Positions 58,970-64,000 of a stretch of 64,000 bases of DNA are shown here, piece by piece. Each line of letters begins with the position of its first letter. Positions within the stretch are counted from its first letter, which is position 1. The stretch is from Aliamphritea hakodatensis. Its GTDB lineage: Bacteria; Pseudomonadota; Gammaproteobacteria; Pseudomonadales; Balneatricaceae. Below the pieces are notes generated by a model. The model worked only from the letters and a program-made list of their open reading frames with translations. It was not told where the DNA came from and ran no database searches. The stretch lies in the NCBI RefSeq assembly GCF_024347195.1, contig NZ_AP025281.1, forward strand, positions 2,976,001 to 3,040,000, written 5' to 3'. The translations under genes were made by a program, and so were the position numbers.

Positions 58970-61801
58970 TTAGCCATTGATTGCTTCATTAACCAGTTTT
59001 TCCTGCTGTTCAAGGTGTACTGAAATGTACCCTACAGCAGGTGCGGCTGCATGTGGCCGGCCTACGCCGCCCAGTTGAATCGAGCTGTTATGACGCGCCA
59101 GCGCATGACGCATGTGGTGCTGACTGCAGTACCAGGCGCCCTGATTCATCGGTTCTTCCTGACACCAGATAACGGATTCAAGATTGGTGTAATCCTTGAT
59201 CGCTTCATACATCTGGTTTTCAGGGAACGGATAAAGCTGTTCAATACGTACAATCGCAACATCGTCTTTTTCCAGCTCCGCACGGCGGTTGTACAGGTCG
59301 TAGTAAACCTTGCCGCTGCACAGCACCAGGCGCTTAACCTTCGCCGGATCAAGCTGATCAGTCTCGCTGATAACCGGCTGGAAGCTACCGTTTGCCAGCT
59401 CTTCAATACTGGAAACTGCCTGCTTATGACGCAACAGACTCTTCGGCGACATAACCACCAGAGGCTTACGCAACGGACGCACCACCTGACGGCGCAACAG
59501 ATGGAAAATCTGCGCCGGCGTCGTCGGTACACATACCTGAATGTTGTGTTCAGCACACAACTGCAGGTAACGCTCCAGACGGGCTGATGAGTGCTCAGGC
59601 CCCTGCCCTTCAAAGCCATGCGGCAACAGCATGGTCAGGCCGCAGAGACGGGCCCACTTATGCTCACCACTGGTAATAAACTGGTCGATAACTACCTGAG
59701 CGCCGTTGGCGAAATCACCAAACTGAGCTTCCCAGATAACCAGCGCGTTCGGCGTCGTCGTGGCATAGCCATACTCAAACGCCAGAACCGCCTCTTCCGA
59801 CAGGAAAGAATCATGCAGGGTCAGCCGTGGCTGATCCGGTGCAATATTCTGTAACGGCTCGTAAACGGCCGCATCTTTCTGACTGTGTAACACTGCGTGA
59901 CGGTGGGAGAAAGTTCCGCGCCCCACATCCTGACCGGTCAGACGAACACCGTGACCTTCAGCCAGCACTGACGCGTATGCAAGCATTTCCGCACAGCCCC
60001 AGTTAACTGCCATTGCCCCGGCCGCCATTTTCTTACGGTCGTCGTAGATTTTCTGAACCTGACGCTGAACAGAGAAACCTTCAGGCACTTCACAGATCTG
60101 CTGACCCAGTGACTGCAAGGTTTTGATATCCACGCTGGTATCACAGTCAAATGACCATTTGTGACCCAGATACGGAGTCCAGTCCACAAACAGTTCTTTA
60201 TTCGGTTCCAGCACCAGAGAATGGGTAACGTGCTTGCCGTCTTCCAGATTCTTCCGGTAATCCTTCTCCATTTGCTTACTCTGCTCCTGCGTGATGACGC
60301 CCTCGTCAATCAGCTGCTGAGCATAAAGTTCACGGGTAGTTTTCTGGGCCTTGATCTTCTGATACATCAGCGGCTGGGTGCCGGACGGCTCATCCGCTTC
60401 GTTGTGACCGCGACGGCGGTAACAGACCAGATCAATAACCACATCTTTCTTAAATTCGGTACGGTAATCCACAGCCAGTTGGGTTACAAAGCGTACCGCT
60501 TCAGGATCATCACCGTTCACGTGGAAAATCGGTGCCTGTACCATCTTGGCGATATCAGTACAGTACTCAGTGGAACGGGAGTCTTCCTGCTTGTTCGTTG
60601 TAAAACCAACCTGGTTGTTTACAACGATATGAATGGTGCCGCCGGTCTTGTAAGCCCGGGTCTGGGACATCTGGAATGTCTCCATAACCACGCCCTGACC
60701 TGCAAACGCCTGATCTCCGTGGATGTTAACCGGCACAACCGTGGTGCCCACATCATCATCCCGGCGGTCCTGACGGGCCCGCACTGAACCTTCCACTACC
60801 GGTGCGGCAATTTCCAGGTGCGACGGGTTAAACGCCATCGCCATATGCATTTCACCGCCATCGGTCATGATGTTGGATGAGAAGCCCTGGTGATACTTAA
60901 CATCACCGGAGGTTTCCAGTGTCTGCACACCTTCAAACTCCCCAAACAGCTCAGCCGGATTCTTACCGAAGATATTCACCAGGGTATTCAGACGGCCACG
61001 GTGAGCCATACCGATTACCAGCTCACGGGCGCCGTGTTTACCGGCACGGTGAATCAGGGTATTCAGTGAAACGATCATTGATTCACCGCCTTCCAGACCG
61101 AAGCGCTTGGCGCCGGCAAAACGGGAACCCAGATATTTTTCCAGACCTTCAGCCGCAGTCAGGCGCTCCAGCACCATGACTTTCTTTTCCGGCTCGACGG
61201 TCGGATGGGCGCGTACCGGCTCCAGACGGGACTGAATCCAGCGCTTTTCTTTAGTATCAACGATGTGCATGTATTCAGCACCGACCGTTGTACAGTAAGT
61301 CTTTTTAAGGTCATCCAGGATAGATTTCAGTGTTGCTTCTTCAGCACCGAAAAACAGGGAACCTAACTGGAACGTCGTATCATAATCTGCTTCAGACAGT
61401 TCATGAAAACGTGGGTCCAGATCAGGAACAGGCTCGCGTTCAAGCAGATTAAGCGGATCAATCTGAGCGGCCTGATGCCCCCGTACACGATAAGCGTTGA
61501 TCATCCGCAGGACGCGGATCTGCTTTTTCTCGTGATCAGAGCTGACGCTGGAAGCAGAGACAGGCGCGGCCCGACGCTGATTCTTAGCAATAAACTGGAA
61601 GTGTTCACGCACCGCTGTATGCGGCACATCCTGTGTAATGTTGTCGCCGACTTTAGGTAGCCGGTCAAATTCTTCACGCCATTCCTGAGGAATCGCGTTG
61701 GGGTCCATCAGATAGGTTTCATACAGCTGCTCAATGTAGGATAAATTGCCACCGTAAAGATGCGCATTTTTCCACATCAGCTCCATTATGCCTTCTTGCA
61801 T
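58970..61801 (-). CDS. sucA: 2-Oxoglutarate dehydrogenase E1 (thiamine diphosphate-dependent)
   Basis: A 943-residue decarboxylase (E. coli 933). Seen: N-terminal GNLSYIEQLYETYLMDPNAIP, the thiamine-diphosphate/Mg region IHGDQAFAGQGVVMET and VNNQVGFTT, GMAHRGRLNTLVN, the transketolase-like domain GQDVGRGTFSHRHAVLH, and the C-terminal MNQGAWYCSQHHMRHAL. ATG 61799-61801 is taken; ATG 61786 with GAAGG in front is an alternative. It is the rate-setting entry to the suc genes. A structured leader lies upstream. Confidence 0.97.
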   Translation of the reverse strand: MQEGIMELMWKNAHLYGGNLSYIEQLYETYLMDPNAIPQEWREEFDRLPKVGDNITQDVPHTAVREHFQFIAKNQRRAAPVSASSVSSDHEKKQIRVLRMINAYRVRGHQAAQIDPLNLLEREPVPDLDPRFHELSEADYDTTFQLGSLFFGAEEATLKSILDDLKKTYCTTVGAEYMHIVDTKEKRWIQSRLEPVRAHPTVEPEKKVMVLERLTAAEGLEKYLGSRFAGAKRFGLEGGESMIVSLNTLIHRAGKHGARELVIGMAHRGRLNTLVNIFGKNPAELFGEFEGVQTLETSGDVKYHQGFSSNIMTDGGEMHMAMAFNPSHLEIAAPVVEGSVRARQDRRDDDVGTTVVPVNIHGDQAFAGQGVVMETFQMSQTRAYKTGGTIHIVVNNQVGFTTNKQEDSRSTEYCTDIAKMVQAPIFHVNGDDPEAVRFVTQLAVDYRTEFKKDVVIDLVCYRRRGHNEADEPSGTQPLMYQKIKAQKTTRELYAQQLIDEGVITQEQSKQMEKDYRKNLEDGKHVTHSLVLEPNKELFVDWTPYLGHKWSFDCDTSVDIKTLQSLGQQICEVPEGFSVQRQVQKIYDDRKKMAAGAMAVNWGCAEMLAYASVLAEGHGVRLTGQDVGRGTFSHRHAVLHSQKDAAVYEPLQNIAPDQPRLTLHDSFLSEEAVLAFEYGYATTTPNALVIWEAQFGDFANGAQVVIDQFITSGEHKWARLCGLTMLLPHGFEGQGPEHSSARLERYLQLCAEHNIQVCVPTTPAQIFHLLRRQVVRPLRKPLVVMSPKSLLRHKQAVSSIEELANGSFQPVISETDQLDPAKVKRLVLCSGKVYYDLYNRRAELEKDDVAIVRIEQLYPFPENQMYEAIKDYTNLESVIWCQEEPMNQGAWYCSQHHMRHALARHNSSIQLGGVGRPHAAAPAVGYISVHLEQQEKLVNEAING

Positions 61802-62268
61802 TATTGATCACCCTGGCTCAAAGGAATATCAACGTTCAGGTTGCACCACGTCCCGACTGATTCGGCCATTTCCGACCATTTCCTTTATGGTTATCGTTTA
61901 TTATTTCTCACGTATATAGCCCCGAAGTGGTAGCACTTATACGGGGACAGATTCTACGCTTTTTGTACCCCGCTTCATACATGCAAGGCACTAAGAATCT
62001 TAAAGTTTTCTATTTTTGGATCATATACAACTTTATTTTACTTACAAAAATACGACACGCACCCCACTCATCCGATTCAAAAGCGTCTTTCAGCTGATTT
62101 GGTGTATAAAATTCAACCGTTCAGAGCAAAATACAGTTGTACCATGCCTGGGCCCGGCTGAACATTCACCAAAGGATGCATGAATGCAATTCATGCCATA
62201 CCGCAATAGCTGAGCTAAATTTACGCAATAAAAAAGGCGGTACCTTTCGGGACCGCCCTGAGTAACAA
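61802..62268 (-). other. sdhB-sucA intergenic region with structured sucA leader
   Basis: 467 nt without a gene. After the sdhB terminator (62228-62262) comes an AT-rich stretch and then a nested hairpin at 61920-61946 (CCCCG outer arms with CGGGG, inner AAGTG with CACTT around GTAG), about 120 nt before sucA. TATATA at 61913-61918 on the minus strand is a possible -10 without a good -35. sucA therefore probably has its own promoter here. Confidence 0.5.
62228..62262 (-). terminator. Terminator of sdhB
   Basis: On the minus strand GGCGGTCCC, loop GAAA and GGTACCGCC (one mismatch) are followed by TTTTTT, a few bases after the sdhB stop. Confidence 0.8.
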
Positions 62269-62973
62269 TCAGGTTGCCTGTTGCAACAGCATGTTACGGA
62301 TCTTGCCAATTGCCTTTGTCGGGTTAAGCCCCTTAGGACAAACGCTGACACAGTTCATGATACCGTGGCAGCGGAAGACGCTGAACGGATCATCAAGGTC
62401 TGCCAGACGCTCCTTGGTCGCCGTATCCCGGCTGTCAGCCAGGAAGCGGTATGCCTGCAGCAAACCGGACGGGCCGATGAACTTATCAGGGTTCCACCAG
62501 AAAGACGGACAGGCAGTTGAACAGCATGCACACAGAATACACTCGTACAGACCATCCAGCTCAGCACGCTCTTCCGGAGACTGCAGACGCTCAATCGCAG
62601 GCGCCGGCGTATCATTCAGCAGGAACGGTTTGATCTTCTCGTACTGCTGATAGAACTGGGTCATATCAACAACCACATCACGGATAACCGGTAAACCTGG
62701 CAGCGGACGCAGAACAATCTTATCGTTCTCAACCACTTCAGACAGCGGCGTAATACACGCCAGACCGTTCTTACCGTTCATATTCATACCGTCGGAACCA
62801 CAAACACCTTCACGGCACGAACGGCGGTACGCCAGAGACGGATCCTTATCTTTCAGCAACTGCAGAAGATCCAGAACCATGATGTCCTTACCACCAGGAA
62901 TGTCGATATGGACATCCTGCATGTAAGGCGCATCATCAACCTCAGGATTATAGCGATATACACTTACTAACAT
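62269..62973 (-). CDS. sdhB: Succinate dehydrogenase iron-sulfur subunit
   Basis: A 234-residue subunit (E. coli 238) with all three clusters: [2Fe-2S] CREGVCGSDGMNMNGKNGLAC (split as CREGVCGSD and NGLAC), and the [4Fe-4S]/[3Fe-4S] cysteines in CILCACCSTACPSFWWNP and CHGIMNCVSVCPKGLNP. AAGGGG lies 8 nt before the ATG; sdhA ends 12 nt upstream. It carries electrons from SdhA to the membrane quinone site. Confidence 0.97.
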   Translation of the reverse strand: MLVSVYRYNPEVDDAPYMQDVHIDIPGGKDIMVLDLLQLLKDKDPSLAYRRSCREGVCGSDGMNMNGKNGLACITPLSEVVENDKIVLRPLPGLPVIRDVVVDMTQFYQQYEKIKPFLLNDTPAPAIERLQSPEERAELDGLYECILCACCSTACPSFWWNPDKFIGPSGLLQAYRFLADSRDTATKERLADLDDPFSVFRCHGIMNCVSVCPKGLNPTKAIGKIRNMLLQQAT

Positions 62974-62985
62974 CGTGGCAACCCC

Positions 62986-64000
62986 TTAATACGTTCGAAC
63001 TTTTGGCGGGAAGGCATCTACTGTCTTCGGCGCAAAGTTAACAGCACGCTTGGTGATCTGTTGCGTTTGCGGGTGATACAGTGAGTGACACAACCAGTTT
63101 TCATCATCACGCTCGGTGTAGTCGTTACGGGCATGCGCACCACGACTTTCCTTACGGGTAATAGCAGCGATTGCCGTTGCCTCAGCAACTTCCATCAGGT
63201 TTTCCAGTTCCAGCGCTTCAATACGGGCCGTGTTGAATGCCGCGCTCTTATCTTCCAGATGAAGATCAGACACCTTGGCACGCACTTCCTTAAGCAGCTC
63301 CAGACCTTTCTCCATGCTTTCGCCTTCACGGAATACACCGAAATACAGCTGCATGGTCTTCTGCAGTTCAGCACGAACCTCAGCAACCTTTTCACCACCG
63401 GTTGAATTGTTCAAACGGTTCAGACGCGCCATCGCACGTTCCAGATCAGCTTCGCTGGCCGGCGCTACTTCGTAGCCCTCACGCATCTGCTTCTCAATCT
63501 GGATACCGGCCGCACGGCCAAATACCACCAGATCAAGCAGCGAGTTACCGCCCAGACGGTTTGCACCGTGTACCGATACACAGGCAACTTCACCGCAGGC
63601 AAACAGGCCGTCGATGATGGTATCGTTACCGTCCGCATCCGCACCGATCGCCTGACCACCGATATTGGTGGTGACACCGCCCATCATGTAGTGACAGGTC
63701 GGAACAACCGGAATCGGCTCTTTAATCGGATCAGCATGCGCAAAGGTACGGGACAACTCAAGGATACCCGGCAGCTTGGCATTCAGGGTATCAGCCCCAA
63801 GATGATCCAGCTTCAGGAATACGTGATCACCTTCCTCACCGCAACCACGGCCAGCCAGAATCTCCAGCACCATAGAGCGGGCAACCACGTCACGGCCAGC
63901 CAGGTCTTTCGCGTTAGGCGCATAACGCTCCATGAAGCGTTCGCCATCCTTATTGACCAGGTAACCACCCTCACCCCGGCAACCTTCGGTTACCAGTACG
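62986..64000 (-). CDS. sdhA: Succinate dehydrogenase flavoprotein subunit, C-terminal part (runs off the right edge)
   Basis: About 338 C-terminal residues are present; the frame is open to the last base, so the N-terminal FAD-binding half is outside. Visible are GEGGYLVNKDGERFMERYAP, VPTCHYMMGGVTTNIGG, the FAD-contact region GANRLGGNSLLDLVVFGR and the catalytic/terminal region ESRGAHARNDYTERDDENWL of fumarate reductase/succinate dehydrogenase flavoproteins. It oxidises succinate to fumarate in complex II. sdhC and sdhD would be expected beyond the window. Confidence 0.96.
   Translation of the reverse strand, partial: VLVTEGCRGEGGYLVNKDGERFMERYAPNAKDLAGRDVVARSMVLEILAGRGCGEEGDHVFLKLDHLGADTLNAKLPGILELSRTFAHADPIKEPIPVVPTCHYMMGGVTTNIGGQAIGADADGNDTIIDGLFACGEVACVSVHGANRLGGNSLLDLVVFGRAAGIQIEKQMREGYEVAPASEADLERAMARLNRLNNSTGGEKVAEVRAELQKTMQLYFGVFREGESMEKGLELLKEVRAKVSDLHLEDKSAAFNTARIEALELENLMEVAEATAIAAITRKESRGAHARNDYTERDDENWLCHSLYHPQTQQITKRAVNFAPKTVDAFPPKVRTY

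Noticed and set aside
1..64000. Mobile elements, CRISPR arrays, toxin-antitoxin or phage-defence systems
   Set aside because: No transposase, integrase, evenly spaced repeats with spacers, or recognised defence proteins; gene order and composition are those of a stable core chromosome.

Overview
The window is a chromosomal segment of a marine-type gammaproteobacterium. Gene content and order (recCBD, htpG, tolQRAB-pal-cpoB, queC, nadA, aspS-ruvC-ruvA-ruvB, sdhAB-sucAB-lpd-sucCD) are most like Oceanospirillales/Pseudomonadales. It is moderately GC-rich and gene-dense, and shows no insertion sequence, phage, CRISPR array, rRNA or tRNA. The genus cannot be fixed from the sequence alone.

Layout. 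1-2466 (minus): a signal-transduction operon encoding a response regulator with an excisionase-type HTH, a periplasmic binding protein and a membrane sensor cut by the window edge; a phased direct-repeat array lies in front of it. 2544-5976: uvrB and, divergently, a class I aminotransferase. 6338-8354 (plus): an L,D-transpeptidase and a MepK-type murein endopeptidase. 8367-11728 (minus): a tightly overlapping operon of DMT exporter, bifunctional Ada, alpha/beta hydrolase and a small membrane protein. 12275-15424 (plus): a large c-di-GMP phosphodiesterase-type HD-GYP receptor. 15493-17400: htpG behind a textbook sigma-32 promoter. 17588-22118 (minus): DUF599-LysR, then YceI-cytochrome b561-YceI-metallohydrolase. 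22263-24341: DUF3301 protein, lipase-like hydrolase and rRNA methyltransferase-like protein. 24461-33453 (minus): recC-recB-recD. 33551-35683: a small orphan protein, a chemoreceptor-like remnant, a probable unannotated small RNA and a small membrane protein. 35974-39395: MscS channel, DmdC-like acyl-CoA dehydrogenase and MaoC hydratase.

39464-47654 (minus): a DksA/TraR-like zinc-finger gene, tolQ-tolR-tolA-tolB-pal-cpoB (envelope constriction and outer-membrane integrity), queC (7-deazaguanine tRNA modification), nadA (NAD synthesis) and a c-type cytochrome lipoprotein. 47788-53063 (minus): fmdB-like, aspS, ruvC, a TRIC-family channel, ruvA, ruvB. 53255-64000 (minus): a DUF925 nucleotidyltransferase, then the TCA-cycle block sdhA(partial)-sdhB-sucA-sucB-lpd-sucC-sucD, which converts 2-oxoglutarate to fumarate and feeds electrons to quinone.

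Most genes are conserved housekeeping genes. The parts that look least described are the binding-protein/excisionase-type regulator operon at the left edge with its 9-bp-phased repeats, a promoter-plus-terminator-bounded small RNA candidate at about 35116-35271, a TRIC channel gene overlapping ruvC inside the Holliday-junction operon, a binding-protein domain nested in the sensor of the HD-GYP protein, and a membrane cytochrome c coupled to nadA. No clearly new multi-gene defence or mobile system was found.
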